A stretch of 64,000 nt of DNA from Bacteroidales bacterium (GTDB lineage: Bacteria > Bacteroidota > Bacteroidia > Bacteroidales > WCHB1-69): positions 186,001 through 250,000 of the forward strand of contig JAKSMG010000001.1 of NCBI GenBank assembly GCA_024400755.1. The letters run 5' to 3'. A program made the position numbers and the translations under genes. The notes under the pieces were generated by a model. It ran no database searches, was not told where the DNA came from, and saw nothing but the letters and a program-made list of their open reading frames with translations. This document shows, in pieces, positions 46,190 through 54,986 of the stretch. Positions within the stretch are counted from its first letter, which is position 1; every line of letters begins with the position of its first letter.

Positions 46190-47566
46190 TTATTTTAATC
46201 TTTTCAATTTAACGGTGAAGTGTCTCATCAATTCGGCTTCCCAAGTGATTTCCAAACCACGTGTGATGGTTTCTCTTCTGTCATAAACATTCTTCAATGC
46301 GGCAGCGATAACATCCATGTGGTTATTGGTATAAACTCTTCTTGGAATACAGAGGCGAACGAAATCGAGACCACCGAAGCGGTTTTCACGAGTTACAGGA
46401 TCACGGTCGGCCAAGATGTAACCGATTTCGCAAGCACGGATACCAGCTTCCAAGTATAATTCGCAAGTCAAAGTTTGAGCAGGAAATTCTTCCTTTGGAA
46501 CGTGAGTCAACACTTTATCGGCATCTACGAAAATAGCGTGACCACCAGCAGGACGTTGATAAGGAATACCATATTCGTCCAATTTCTTAGCCAAATACTG
46601 AACCTGTTGAATACGGGTGTCAAGCATATCAAATTCGGTATTTTCATCCAAACCCACTGCCAAGGCAGCCATATCACGACCATTCATACCGCCATAAGTC
46701 AAGAATCCTTCAAAAGGAATACAGAATCTCTTGGCACCTTCGTACCAATCTTCCTTGTTGGTAGCGATGAAACCACCCATATTGACCAAACCGTCCTTTT
46801 TAGCAGACATCGTCATAGAATCAACGTAGGAGAACATTTCCTTGGCGATTTCCTTGATCGTCTTATTTTCGTAACCTTTTTCACGAGTTTTGATGAAATA
46901 GGCATTTTCGGCGAAACGGGCAGAGTCCATATTTACTGGAACACCATACTTGTGGCAAAGTGCACAAGTGTCTTTAATGTTCTGCATGCTTACAGGCTGT
47001 CCACCAACGGTATTGTTCGTAACGGTCAAAACCATAAAAGGAACATTACCTTGGTTTTCCTTCAATACCTTTTCCAATTTTTCCAAAGAAACATTTCCCT
47101 TGAAAGGAACTTCAAGTTGAGTATCTTTTGCTTCATCGGTAGTAACGTCGATAGCGAAAGCCTTACGTGATTCGATGTGTCCCTTTGTAGTATCAAAATG
47201 GGCATTTCCGGGAACGACGTTGCCGGGTTTTACCAAATATGAAAACAATACATTTTCAGCGGCACGGCCTTGGTGAGTAGGAATCACATAATTAAAGCCC
47301 GTGATTTTAGTCACCATATCCTTGAATTCAAAGAAAGATCTTGAACCAGAATAACTTTCGTCACCCATCATCATGGCAGACCACTGACGGTCGCTCATAG
47401 AACCGGTACCGGAATCCGTATTCAAGTCAATGTAAACCTGTTCTGATTTCAACATAAAAATGTTGTTGTAAGCTTCTTCAAGCCATTTTTCGCGTTCTTC
47501 GCGTGTGGATTTCTTAATGGGTTCAACCATCTTGATTTTCCAAGATTCTGCAAATGGTAATTCCAT
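46190..47566 (-). CDS. tnaA: tryptophanase
   Basis: This PLP enzyme splits tryptophan into indole, pyruvate and ammonia. The 458-residue product has the PLP lysine in MTMSAKKDGLVNMGG (Lys-257), and IPTHQGRAAENVLFSYL. The related tyrosine phenol-lyase has Thr where tryptophanase has Asp in the FDTT motif; here HFDTTKGH (Asp-125) supports tryptophanase. No tnaC-like leader peptide or tryptophan permease is seen beside it. It sits 12 nt after a YwqK lipoprotein gene in a run of unrelated genes. Confidence 0.92.
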   Translation of the reverse strand: MELPFAESWKIKMVEPIKKSTREEREKWLEEAYNNIFMLKSEQVYIDLNTDSGTGSMSDRQWSAMMMGDESYSGSRSFFEFKDMVTKITGFNYVIPTHQGRAAENVLFSYLVKPGNVVPGNAHFDTTKGHIESRKAFAIDVTTDEAKDTQLEVPFKGNVSLEKLEKVLKENQGNVPFMVLTVTNNTVGGQPVSMQNIKDTCALCHKYGVPVNMDSARFAENAYFIKTREKGYENKTIKEIAKEMFSYVDSMTMSAKKDGLVNMGGFIATNKEDWYEGAKRFCIPFEGFLTYGGMNGRDMAALAVGLDENTEFDMLDTRIQQVQYLAKKLDEYGIPYQRPAGGHAIFVDADKVLTHVPKEEFPAQTLTCELYLEAGIRACEIGYILADRDPVTRENRFGGLDFVRLCIPRRVYTNNHMDVIAAALKNVYDRRETITRGLEITWEAELMRHFTVKLKRLK

Positions 47567-47578
47567 AGTAATAAATTT

Positions 47579-48178
47579 TTAGTTGTTATTATTTTGATTT
47601 TTTTTCGCTAATTCAGTTTTGATTAATTGACCTTCATCATTGAAGAAATACTTATAAATAAGCTTTCCGTTTTCATCGAAGAACTTCCATTCCCCGATTT
47701 TCAGTCCGTGACGATAATTGCCCGCATAATACAAATAGCCGTTATCGTGATATACCTTATATAAGCCTTCTTCCTTACCATCAACGTAATGGGCCTCTGT
47801 GCATAAATTTCCATTTTTATGATATGCGAACCAATCGCCGTCTCGTTTGGTTTGATCTACGATATTTCCTTCCGTATATTTATAATGCGTACTGTCATAA
47901 TAGTAAACCTCGCGATATTTTTCATCGGTCAGCTGACCATTTTCGTCCACCTTATAAAAACACACGATCCTGGATTGTTTATCGGCGTATGCTTGTTCCA
48001 CTTTTTTGCCCGGAAGCGTGTCATTTTGGTCGATTTTTCCCGCACCAATGGCTGCTTCATTCAATTCAACAGATTCCTCCATACCATCGACCTTGGACTC
48101 TTCCTTAGACTTGGGCTTGCACGACATCATACCCATCAAGAACAACAAAACGACGGATATGCACAACAGTTTTTTCAT
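47579..48178 (-). CDS. MORN/YwqK-repeat lipoprotein
   Basis: The 199-residue product has a lipoprotein signal ending MGMMSC (Cys-20), a low-complexity acidic linker, then four YwqK/MORN-like repeats of about 23 residues: RDGDWFAYHKNGNLCTEAHY, KEEGLYKVYHDNGYLYYAGN, LKIGEWKFFDENGKLIYKYF. Such repeats form beta-hairpin arrays at the cell surface or periplasm; some YwqK proteins are labelled antitoxins, but nothing supports that here. It lies 2 nt behind the OmpH-like gene. The exact role is unknown. Confidence 0.85.
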   Translation of the reverse strand: MKKLLCISVVLLFLMGMMSCKPKSKEESKVDGMEESVELNEAAIGAGKIDQNDTLPGKKVEQAYADKQSRIVCFYKVDENGQLTDEKYREVYYYDSTHYKYTEGNIVDQTKRDGDWFAYHKNGNLCTEAHYVDGKEEGLYKVYHDNGYLYYAGNYRHGLKIGEWKFFDENGKLIYKYFFNDEGQLIKTELAKKNQNNNN

Positions 48179-48180
48179 AG

Positions 48181-48858
48181 TTATTTTTTCTTTTTAGAGA
48201 AAGGTTCATTTAAGATATCCAACACTTCATTGGTAATATCCTTGGTTGGATCGGCATCCAGCATTTGTCCGCCATACTGATAAGAAAAGATGAAGGAAGC
48301 GTTTCGTTCGGCATTCACGCGTTGGGTTGCCGCGATGACAGAATCGGCGATTTGCTTCAAAGCCGCCGCTTGGCGTGCTTCCAAGTTACTCATCACCTGG
48401 TTGTAATCCGCCTGAAGAGCCTCACTTTCGGCCATCAGTTGCTGCTGTGCGTTTTCTACCTGCACCTGTGTCAAAATGCCAGATTGATAATTCTGCTGGA
48501 ATTGAGCATATTTTCTTTCCAGGGCACTTTGTCTATTCTTGAAAAGGGCTTCCTGCTTAGCCATTTCGGCCTCGATGTCATCCGTCAAAACATTCACCAA
48601 TTCATACTGTGAATTAATGGTATCAATATTGATATACACGATTTCTCCAGAACGGGGTTCGGTATTCACCACAGCTGTCGGACGATGGCTTGCGGTTTTC
48701 GGGAAAAAGAAATACAGAATATACAATCCGATTACCGCCAACGCCAAAACGATTTCAACAATCCATTTCGCAATACAGCATTTACATTTTTTCTTTTCAC
48801 AAGTTTCCTGCTTGTTGTTTGGGGAAACTTCGGCTACATTTTCTTCAAATTCACTCAT
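48181..48858 (-). CDS. OmpH/Skp-like protein with N-terminal membrane anchor
   Basis: The 225-residue product has a cytoplasmic charged start with a Cys cluster (CEKKKCKCC, about 20-28), one membrane helix at about 34-52 (VEIVLALAVIGLYILYFF), and a long periplasmic coiled coil (ALFKNRQSALERKYAQFQQN to LEARQAAALKQIADSVIAAT) with the Skp/OmpH pattern IVYINIDTINSQY at its start. Skp is a chaperone for outer-membrane proteins, normally soluble; this one would be tethered. It lies 15 nt behind recQ. Confidence 0.85.
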   Translation of the reverse strand: MSEFEENVAEVSPNNKQETCEKKKCKCCIAKWIVEIVLALAVIGLYILYFFFPKTASHRPTAVVNTEPRSGEIVYINIDTINSQYELVNVLTDDIEAEMAKQEALFKNRQSALERKYAQFQQNYQSGILTQVQVENAQQQLMAESEALQADYNQVMSNLEARQAAALKQIADSVIAATQRVNAERNASFIFSYQYGGQMLDADPTKDITNEVLDILNEPFSKKKK

Positions 48859-48873
48859 TATTCTCTAATTTTA

Positions 48874-51084
48874 TTAATTTCCTACTTCAGATAAATATTT
48901 AATTCTCATAATACGCACCTCTTCCATCGTATATTCGTCCTCGCCCAATTCTTCAAGGGCGTCCTGAACAGAATCGGTTTGCGCATTGTTGAAATAATCA
49001 AGGATTTCATCCTGATGATAGGGATCGACCACCTCATCGATATAATAATCGATATGAAGTTTCATACCCGAGGCCACGATACTTTCAATTTCTGTCAAAA
49101 GTTCGTCCATTTCCATACCCTTGGCCACGGCAATATCCTCAAAGGCAATTCGCTTGTCGATATTTTGGATGATATAAACCCTATTATAGGATTTGTTTGC
49201 CACCGTCTTGACCACAAAATCCTGCGGACGTTCAATTTCATTATCCTCCACATAATTTTTAATCAATTCGATAAAGGGCTTGCCATATTTCTGGGCTTTA
49301 CCCGCTCCCACGCCGGTAATATGCGTCATTTCCTCCATATTGGTAGGATACTGAATACACATATCCTCCAATGACGGATCTTGGAAAATCACGTATGGAG
49401 GAAGATTTTCGGCATTGGAGATGGTCTTGCGTAAATCCTTCAGCAAGGCGAAGAGATTCTTGTCGAAGGCATCACCCTTAACAGGAACCGGGTCATCCAT
49501 CATCTCATCGTCGTCGTCGTCAACCTCGTTGTTGACATTTTTCGGTTTGACAATCATCACCGAATAAGGATTGACCATATATTTTTCGCCCTTCTTCGTC
49601 ACTTTCAGCAAACCGTAATTCTCCACATCCTTTACGATCAATTCCTCAAAAATAGCCAGACGAATCACATTGGACCAGAACTTCTTGTCATAATCCATAC
49701 CTTCGCCGAATTGTTTTAGTTTTTGATGTTTGAACTTTTCGACAGAAGTGGTGGCATCACCCACGATAATGTCAATAATATGGTCTTCCTTAAATTGCTG
49801 TTTCACCGTTTGGATTACCTCCAGGGTCAAGACAATTTGCTCGGAAGCGTTCATCTTCGGTTTGGGATGATTGCAATTATCGCAATTATGGCAGCTTTCC
49901 TCATCAAATTCCTCTCCGAAATAATGCAGCAAATGTTTTCTCCTACAGCTTGTTGATTCTGCGTAAGAAGCCGTTTCGGCCAAGAGCTGCTTAACGATTT
50001 CCTGTTCCGCCACTGATTTTTTTGTTGAGAATTTCTCCAACTTATTCAAATCCTTCGGATCATAAAAGGCGATACAAACGCCTTCCCCGTCATCACGACC
50101 CGCACGGCCCGTTTCTTGGTAATAGCCCTCGAGACTCTTAGGCATATCGTAATGGATGACATAACGCACGTCGGGTTTGTCAATACCCATTCCGAAAGCA
50201 ATCGTGGCCACGATCACATCGGCCTTTTCCATCAGGAAAGCATCTTGGTTTTCGACACGCGTATGGGAATCCAAGCCGGCGTGATAAGGCAGTGCCTTAA
50301 TCTGATTGGCCTGTAGAAACTCGGCCAGTTCCTCAACCTTTTTACGACTAAGACAATAAACGATACCTGATTTTCCAGGATTGTTCTTAATATATTTGAC
50401 CAATTCCTTATCAACATCTTTCGTCTTTTCACGAATTTCATAATAAAGATTCGGGCGATTAAACGAGGAAATGAAGACTTCTGCCTTATCCATTCCCAAG
50501 TTCTTCTGGATATCGCTTTGCACCTTGGGCGTTGCCGTAGCCGTAAGGGCAATCACCGGGACTTTTTTGCCGATGGTATCGATAATGGCTCTGATTCGTC
50601 TATATTCCGGTCTGAAATCGTGTCCCCATTCGGAAATACAATGGGCTTCGTCGATGGCGTAAAAAGAAATATCGATATCCTTAAAGAAATCCACGTTTTC
50701 CTCTTTTGTCAATGATTCCGGAGCCACATAAAGCAATTTCGTCTTGCCTGAACGCAAATCATCCTTGACTTCCTTGATTTCTTGTTTTGTCAAAGACGAA
50801 TTCAAGAAATGTGCGATGCCGATTTCCGTGCCTAAATTACGGATGGCATCCACCTGATTTTTCATTAAGGCGATAAGAGGTGATATCACGATGGCGGTAC
50901 CTTCCTTCATCATAGCAGGCAATTGGTAGCACAAGGATTTGCCACCACCAGTCGGCATTATCACAAAACAATCCTTACCTTTCAATAGTGACTTGATAAT
51001 CTTGAGTTGATTTCCCTTAAAAGTGTCAAAGCCGAAAAATTTCTTCAGCATTTTGGAAATCTCCTTGTCAGTAAAAGTTGCCAT
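48874..51084 (-). CDS. recQ: ATP-dependent DNA helicase RecQ
   Basis: RecQ unwinds DNA in recombination and replication repair. The 736-residue product has motif 0/I FGFDTFKGNQLKIIKSLLKG and MPTGGGKSLCYQLPAMM, the DEAH box YAIDEAHCISEWGHDFRPEY, GSGIVYCLSRKK-like KSGIVYCLSRKKVEELAEFL, then the RQC zinc site (SCRRKHLLHYFGEEFDEESC, HNCDNCN). A winged helix and an HRDC domain (SLEDMCIQYPTNMEEMTHIT) follow. The C-terminal about 90 residues extend beyond E. coli RecQ and are acidic and helical. It heads an eight-gene run ending in an AddA-like gene. Confidence 0.97.
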   Translation of the reverse strand: MATFTDKEISKMLKKFFGFDTFKGNQLKIIKSLLKGKDCFVIMPTGGGKSLCYQLPAMMKEGTAIVISPLIALMKNQVDAIRNLGTEIGIAHFLNSSLTKQEIKEVKDDLRSGKTKLLYVAPESLTKEENVDFFKDIDISFYAIDEAHCISEWGHDFRPEYRRIRAIIDTIGKKVPVIALTATATPKVQSDIQKNLGMDKAEVFISSFNRPNLYYEIREKTKDVDKELVKYIKNNPGKSGIVYCLSRKKVEELAEFLQANQIKALPYHAGLDSHTRVENQDAFLMEKADVIVATIAFGMGIDKPDVRYVIHYDMPKSLEGYYQETGRAGRDDGEGVCIAFYDPKDLNKLEKFSTKKSVAEQEIVKQLLAETASYAESTSCRRKHLLHYFGEEFDEESCHNCDNCNHPKPKMNASEQIVLTLEVIQTVKQQFKEDHIIDIIVGDATTSVEKFKHQKLKQFGEGMDYDKKFWSNVIRLAIFEELIVKDVENYGLLKVTKKGEKYMVNPYSVMIVKPKNVNNEVDDDDDEMMDDPVPVKGDAFDKNLFALLKDLRKTISNAENLPPYVIFQDPSLEDMCIQYPTNMEEMTHITGVGAGKAQKYGKPFIELIKNYVEDNEIERPQDFVVKTVANKSYNRVYIIQNIDKRIAFEDIAVAKGMEMDELLTEIESIVASGMKLHIDYYIDEVVDPYHQDEILDYFNNAQTDSVQDALEELGEDEYTMEEVRIMRIKYLSEVGN

Positions 51085-51133
51085 TATATGTAAACTTTGA
51101 GTTTGCTAATTATTCTTTTCAAGTATTATTCAA

Positions 51134-51141
51134 CAAAAATA
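51134..51141 (-). promoter_or_regulatory. promoter -7 box for the recQ gene run
   Basis: The minus strand reads TATTTTTG, 49 nt before the recQ ATG. No other such box lies between recQ and the AddA-like gene. Confidence 0.55.
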
Positions 51142-51227
51142 TAAAAAACTTTGCAATAAAGATACATTTTTTGCCTTTTTTTTACGCTTATTTTTATAAC
51201 ATCCTGATTATTAGTGGAATAATTTAC

Positions 51228-52169
51228 CTAACAATTTTCTTTGCTCAAAGACGCCTTCACCAAGCGCCGAACCGACGTTTCCAACGGCAGAAAACTCTTC
51301 TTATAATTCACCTTCCTCAATTTCGACAAATCGGCATAAAGGCCGGCAGAAGGCAAAACGGGACAAGTCAAATTTTCCGAAAATTCCACTTGTGGCTGGA
51401 TTTTCAAAGTTGAAAAAACGCTCTGGGCCGCCACGCTCAATGGACGGGCGTAGGCGGTGCCCACGTTGTATAAGCCCCGTGCCGGAAAATGATTCATCAA
51501 CCACATCATCACGGTTGTCACATCCGTGACATAGACAAAATCATACAAGGGTTCTTGCCCACCAACCAGGAGCAATGTGGCAATTTGTTTCGTCATTATC
51601 TGACGAACCAGCTGATACACCAGGGACGCATTTTTCAATTTTTGACCTTCATTCGGACCAAAAACGTTAAAAAACTTCAAGCCATACCAAAATGGCGGCA
51701 TTGAGACCTGCTTTTGCACCCATTGGTCGAACTCGTGTTTTGATCGACCGCAAAGTGACACTGGTTTTAATTTATACAACGCCTTGTCGTCATCTATGCA
51801 CGAAGTCATTCCTTCTCCGTAGGTTTCTGCTGAAGAAGCGTATATCAACGGAATATGATTTTGGGAAGTCCAACTCCAAATGCGCTGCGAATATTCCACA
51901 TTCCATCTTTTGAAGACAGCATAATCATTGATGTCCTTGTCTGTCTGCGCTCCTAAATGCACGACAAAATCCACTTGCGAAGCATACTTTCCTGCCCATT
52001 CAAAAAAAACATCCGCAGGAACAAATTCCAAATATTGAAGGTCTTGCCGACGTAATAAATTGGCCGTTTCATCAAAATCGACAAGGATTAGATCCGTATA
52101 ACCATAGTGATTCAAATGACGAACAAAATTACTTCCTATAAAGCCGGCAGCCCCCGTAACAACAATCAT
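51228..52169 (-). CDS. hldD: ADP-L-glycero-D-manno-heptose 6-epimerase-like protein, catalytic Tyr replaced by Cys
   Basis: HldD makes the LPS heptose precursor by epimerising ADP-D-glycero-D-manno-heptose. The 313-residue SDR-fold product has VVTGAAGFIGSNFVRHLNHY, YASSAETYGEG (catalytic Ser region), KFFNVFGPNEGQK and DFVYVTDVTTVMMWLMNHF, all as in HldD. The YxxxK dyad, however, reads CGRSK (SLCGRSKHEFD), where the family has YGYSK: the catalytic Tyr is Cys, one base away from a Tyr codon. Either the enzyme is inactive or altered, or the base is wrong. Another extended SDR function is possible. It has its own promoter. Confidence 0.82.
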   Translation of the reverse strand: MIVVTGAAGFIGSNFVRHLNHYGYTDLILVDFDETANLLRRQDLQYLEFVPADVFFEWAGKYASQVDFVVHLGAQTDKDINDYAVFKRWNVEYSQRIWSWTSQNHIPLIYASSAETYGEGMTSCIDDDKALYKLKPVSLCGRSKHEFDQWVQKQVSMPPFWYGLKFFNVFGPNEGQKLKNASLVYQLVRQIMTKQIATLLLVGGQEPLYDFVYVTDVTTVMMWLMNHFPARGLYNVGTAYARPLSVAAQSVFSTLKIQPQVEFSENLTCPVLPSAGLYADLSKLRKVNYKKSFLPLETSVRRLVKASLSKENC

Positions 52170-52187
52170 AAAAACTCAAATTTTATG

Positions 52188-52195
52188 CAAAAATA
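52188..52195 (-). promoter_or_regulatory. promoter -7 box for hldD
   Basis: The minus strand reads TATTTTTG followed by C, 18 nt before the ATG at 52169. Confidence 0.65.
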
Positions 52196-52261
52196 AGAAT
52201 TTTTCTATTGTCTGGCACGCTGTTCAACTTTAAGGAACGCAATCATAGAAATTAGGAAGAA

Positions 52262-53584
52262 CTATTTTCTGGCACGAATCATTGCACCGGTACGATTTTT
52301 ACCCAAACGGATAATATCCAGCAAAGGACGATTGGATGGGCAGCCGAATGAACAGGAACCGCATTCAATACAATTCATAATACCACGTTTCTCGCAATCT
52401 TCGTAAAGTTGTGCATCAGAACAAGCATACAGCATATATGGTTCCAGGCCCATCGGGCAAGCGTGGACGCATTTTCCGCAACGCAGACATTCATACACTT
52501 CACCACGTTTGCTTTCCTTGTCGTTCATCAGCAGCAAACTGGACATACCCTTTACGGTATAGGCATTGACATTGGACATGGCCTTCCCCATCATTGGACC
52601 GCCGGAAATGATTTTGCCGGTATCTTCAGGAATACCCACTGCATTTAAGATATCGGCAATACTTGTTCCGATACGCACTCTGAAATTCTTAGGTGCGGGC
52701 ACCGACTTGCCACTCACCGTCATAAAGTTCTCAACAATTGGCTTGTTTTTCTGAACGGCTTCATAAATGGCGTAAGTGGTAGCAATATTATTGACGATAC
52801 AACCCACTTCGATAGGCAATTTCCCATTCGGGACATTGCGCTTTGTTAAAGCGTTAATCAATTGTTTTTCAGCACCTTGTGGATATTTTGTTTTTAGTTT
52901 TACCACTTGGATTTTAGGATGTTTTTTCGCCACTTCGGTCAAATGCTCAATGGCGTCGGGTTTATTGGCCTCCACACCGATCAAAGCCACGGGTGCGTTA
53001 GAAGCCACCAACATTGCCTCGATACCCACCATCACCTCTTCGGCGCGTTCCAGCATCATACGATAGTCCACCGTGATATAAGGTTCGCATTCAGCCGCAT
53101 TGATGATGAGGTAATCCACCTTTTTATCGGGAGGAACCAAATATTTAACGTGAGTCGGGAAGCAGGCACCACCCAAACCCACGATACCGCAGGCCTTCAT
53201 CCGATCTATAATTTCGGCTTTCGTCAGTTTGATTTCGCTCACCAAGTCAGGTGTAGTATCGATAGACTCATCCCATTCGTCACCTTCCACATCAATAAAG
53301 ACGGCATCTTTTTTATAGCCCAGAAAATCCGTTGCCGGTTCAATTTTGGACACGGTTCCTGAAACTGGAGAATGCACATTGGCACAAATAAACGCCTCTG
53401 CCTTGCCAATCAATTGGCCGACCTTGACCTTATCGCCCTTTTGCACGACAGGAGTCGCGGGAGCACCCAAATGCTGAGTAAGGAAAACGACAGCTTGTTT
53501 GGGAATCGGGAAATATTCAACCGTACAGGTTTTGGCCAATTTATTTTCTTCGGGATGGATTCCACCCAACTTAAAAGTCTTCAT
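52262..53584 (-). CDS. rnfC: Rnf electron transport complex subunit C
   Basis: RnfC binds NADH and FMN and carries two 4Fe-4S clusters in the Rnf ferredoxin:NAD+ ion pump. The 440-residue product has the flavin/NADH region (GLGGACFPTHVKYLVPPDKK; INAAECEPYITVDYRMMLER) and the cluster motifs CLRCGKCVHACPMGLEPY and CIECGSCSFGCPSNRP. It follows rnfB by 9 nt. RnfD, G, E and A, normally next, are absent downstream; hldD with its own promoter follows at once. Confidence 0.95.
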   Translation of the reverse strand: MKTFKLGGIHPEENKLAKTCTVEYFPIPKQAVVFLTQHLGAPATPVVQKGDKVKVGQLIGKAEAFICANVHSPVSGTVSKIEPATDFLGYKKDAVFIDVEGDEWDESIDTTPDLVSEIKLTKAEIIDRMKACGIVGLGGACFPTHVKYLVPPDKKVDYLIINAAECEPYITVDYRMMLERAEEVMVGIEAMLVASNAPVALIGVEANKPDAIEHLTEVAKKHPKIQVVKLKTKYPQGAEKQLINALTKRNVPNGKLPIEVGCIVNNIATTYAIYEAVQKNKPIVENFMTVSGKSVPAPKNFRVRIGTSIADILNAVGIPEDTGKIISGGPMMGKAMSNVNAYTVKGMSSLLLMNDKESKRGEVYECLRCGKCVHACPMGLEPYMLYACSDAQLYEDCEKRGIMNCIECGSCSFGCPSNRPLLDIIRLGKNRTGAMIRARK

Positions 53585-53593
53585 ACGTAAAAA

Positions 53594-54475
53594 CTATTGA
53601 TTATTTTCGTTTGATGATGGGGTTTCTTGAGATGTAGGAGCATCGCTTGGGGTTTCCTTTTTGGGAGGGAAATTGGCGGTATGGATAGCTCCTGTCGGGC
53701 ACTCGGCCACGCACTTTCTACAGCTCTTGCACTTGGTAAAATCGATGTAGGCCACGGAATTTTCCACTGTAATCGCTTCGAAAGGACAAATCTTGGCACA
53801 TTTGCCACAACCGATACACGCCGCAGAACAATTCTTGCGGGCGACAGCACCTTTTTCCTTATTGATACAGGAAACGAACACCCTACGATTAAACTTTCCC
53901 TTATATCTGAGTTCTATAACTTTACGAGGACAAGTCTTCGCACAAGCACCGCAACCCACACATTTTTCTTCCTCTACGACAGGAAGTTGAGTGACGGGGT
54001 CAAGATGAATTGCGTCGAATTTGCAGGCCTTCACGCAATCACCGCAGCCAAGACAACCGAATGGGCAGGCACTCTCTCCAGCAAAAATCGAGCTGGCGAA
54101 CTGGCAGGAAATGGCAGAATCGTAATTTACTTTCGCCGGAGCGTTTTCAGCCGTTCCATTACAGCGAACCACCGCAATCATCGGTTCACTTTCGGCAGCT
54201 TCCAAGCCCATCACTTTGGCAATGGCAGCCATATCGCCTCCTGCCGGACATTTGCGACCTTCCAACGAATTGGACTTCACTATCGCTTCGGCCAAGGCAC
54301 GACAGCCCGCAAAGCCGCAACCACCGCAGTTGGCACCCGGCAAATGGGCAGCCACCTCGTCAATACGCGGATCTTCAATGACTTTGAATGCTTTTGAAAC
54401 AAAATATAGAATTACCGCGGCTATCAAACCAATAGCACCGATAACCAACGCAGCTAACAATATCGTCTTCACCAT
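53594..54475 (-). CDS. rnfB: Rnf electron transport complex subunit B
   Basis: RnfB accepts electrons from ferredoxin at the membrane. The 293-residue product has an N-terminal membrane helix (LLAALVIGAIGLIAAVILYF), the cluster motif GANCGGCGFAGC with the fourth Cys near KCPAGG, and three pairs of ferredoxin-type CxxCxxCxxxC motifs (GCLGCGDCVKACKFDAIHLD; KCVGCGACAKTCPRKVIEL; ACIGCGKCAKICPFEAI; KCKSCRKCVAECPTGAIH). The start MVKTILLAA fits the family; an ATG 108 nt further upstream adds a leader that crosses the promoter and is rejected. The tail is rich in Pro, Ser and Glu. Confidence 0.95.
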   Translation of the reverse strand: MVKTILLAALVIGAIGLIAAVILYFVSKAFKVIEDPRIDEVAAHLPGANCGGCGFAGCRALAEAIVKSNSLEGRKCPAGGDMAAIAKVMGLEAAESEPMIAVVRCNGTAENAPAKVNYDSAISCQFASSIFAGESACPFGCLGCGDCVKACKFDAIHLDPVTQLPVVEEEKCVGCGACAKTCPRKVIELRYKGKFNRRVFVSCINKEKGAVARKNCSAACIGCGKCAKICPFEAITVENSVAYIDFTKCKSCRKCVAECPTGAIHTANFPPKKETPSDAPTSQETPSSNENNQ

Positions 54476-54505
54476 AATAATATCGTTTAATAATTTTTGA
54501 AACTG

Positions 54506-54513
54506 CAAAGATA
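54506..54513 (-). promoter_or_regulatory. promoter -7 box for rnfBC
   Basis: The minus strand reads TATCTTTG followed by C, 30 nt before the rnfB ATG at 54475. Confidence 0.68.
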
Positions 54514-54645
54514 CAATTTTTTGAGTAGTAGTGACAAAAAAAAATCCTCTTTGTAAAAAAATGATGATTTTCTTTCTTTTCATATCGTCATTTTTATGAA
54601 TATTAAAATCTAAAATTCACTGGCAAAACCATTTGTGTAGTTTAT

Positions 54646-54910
54646 TTTCTTACGGAATTATCCCATTTAGTCTTGTAAAAGATTTTTTTCTTGAGAATGT
54701 TTTTCTTTTCCGTTACTTTCTTTATAACCCAAAGAAAGTAACCAAAGAAAGGTTTCCCGTTAATGTAGAGACGCGGCGCGCCACGTCTCTACAAATCGGG
54801 CAGTTGTCGGCTTGATTTTTTGGCTACTTTTCAATCAAGAGAAAAGTAGCGGAAATTTATTAATAAAAATAACGACTTCGCAAGACTAAACGGGATAATT
54901 CCGTTTTCTT
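54646..54910 (+). mobile_element. MITE-like element with 24-bp terminal inverted repeats and 6-bp direct flank repeats
   Basis: ACGGAATTATCCC at 54652 begins a 24-bp left end whose reverse complement lies at 54881-54904 with one mismatch. TTTCTT stands directly outside both ends (54646-54651 and 54905-54910), like a target-site duplication. The roughly 250-bp interior has no gene but holds a 12-bp perfect stem (54712-54723 with 54731-54742) and a second stem GTAGAGACG/CGTCTCTAC (54765-54773 with 54784-54792) around GGCGCGCC. Three related, shorter copies lie elsewhere in the window. It sits between the rnf and activase promoters. Confidence 0.72.
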
Positions 54911-54934
54911 ATAATAGGATTAGAATATTTTTCC

Positions 54935-54942
54935 TATTTTTG
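54935..54942 (+). promoter_or_regulatory. promoter -7 box for CoA-dehydratase activase genes
   Basis: TATTTTTG followed by C lies 45 nt before the ATG at 54987. Confidence 0.65.
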
Positions 54943-54986
54943 CACACTTTTTTTGACTTATAATTAAATAGGAATAAATAATACTT

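Noticed and set aside
46190..47566. Tyrosine phenol-lyase instead of tryptophanase
   Set aside because: The FDTT motif has Asp-125, as in tryptophanase; tyrosine phenol-lyase has Thr at that place.
47579..48178. Antitoxin of a toxin-antitoxin pair (YwqK label)
   Set aside because: It is a lipoprotein with MORN-like repeats, and no toxin-like gene is adjacent.
52205..52261. 17-codon tail after rnfC (FFLISMIAFLKVEQRARQ then stop)
   Set aside because: It could be a remnant of a deleted rnf gene, but it matches no Rnf subunit I can recall and is too short to call.
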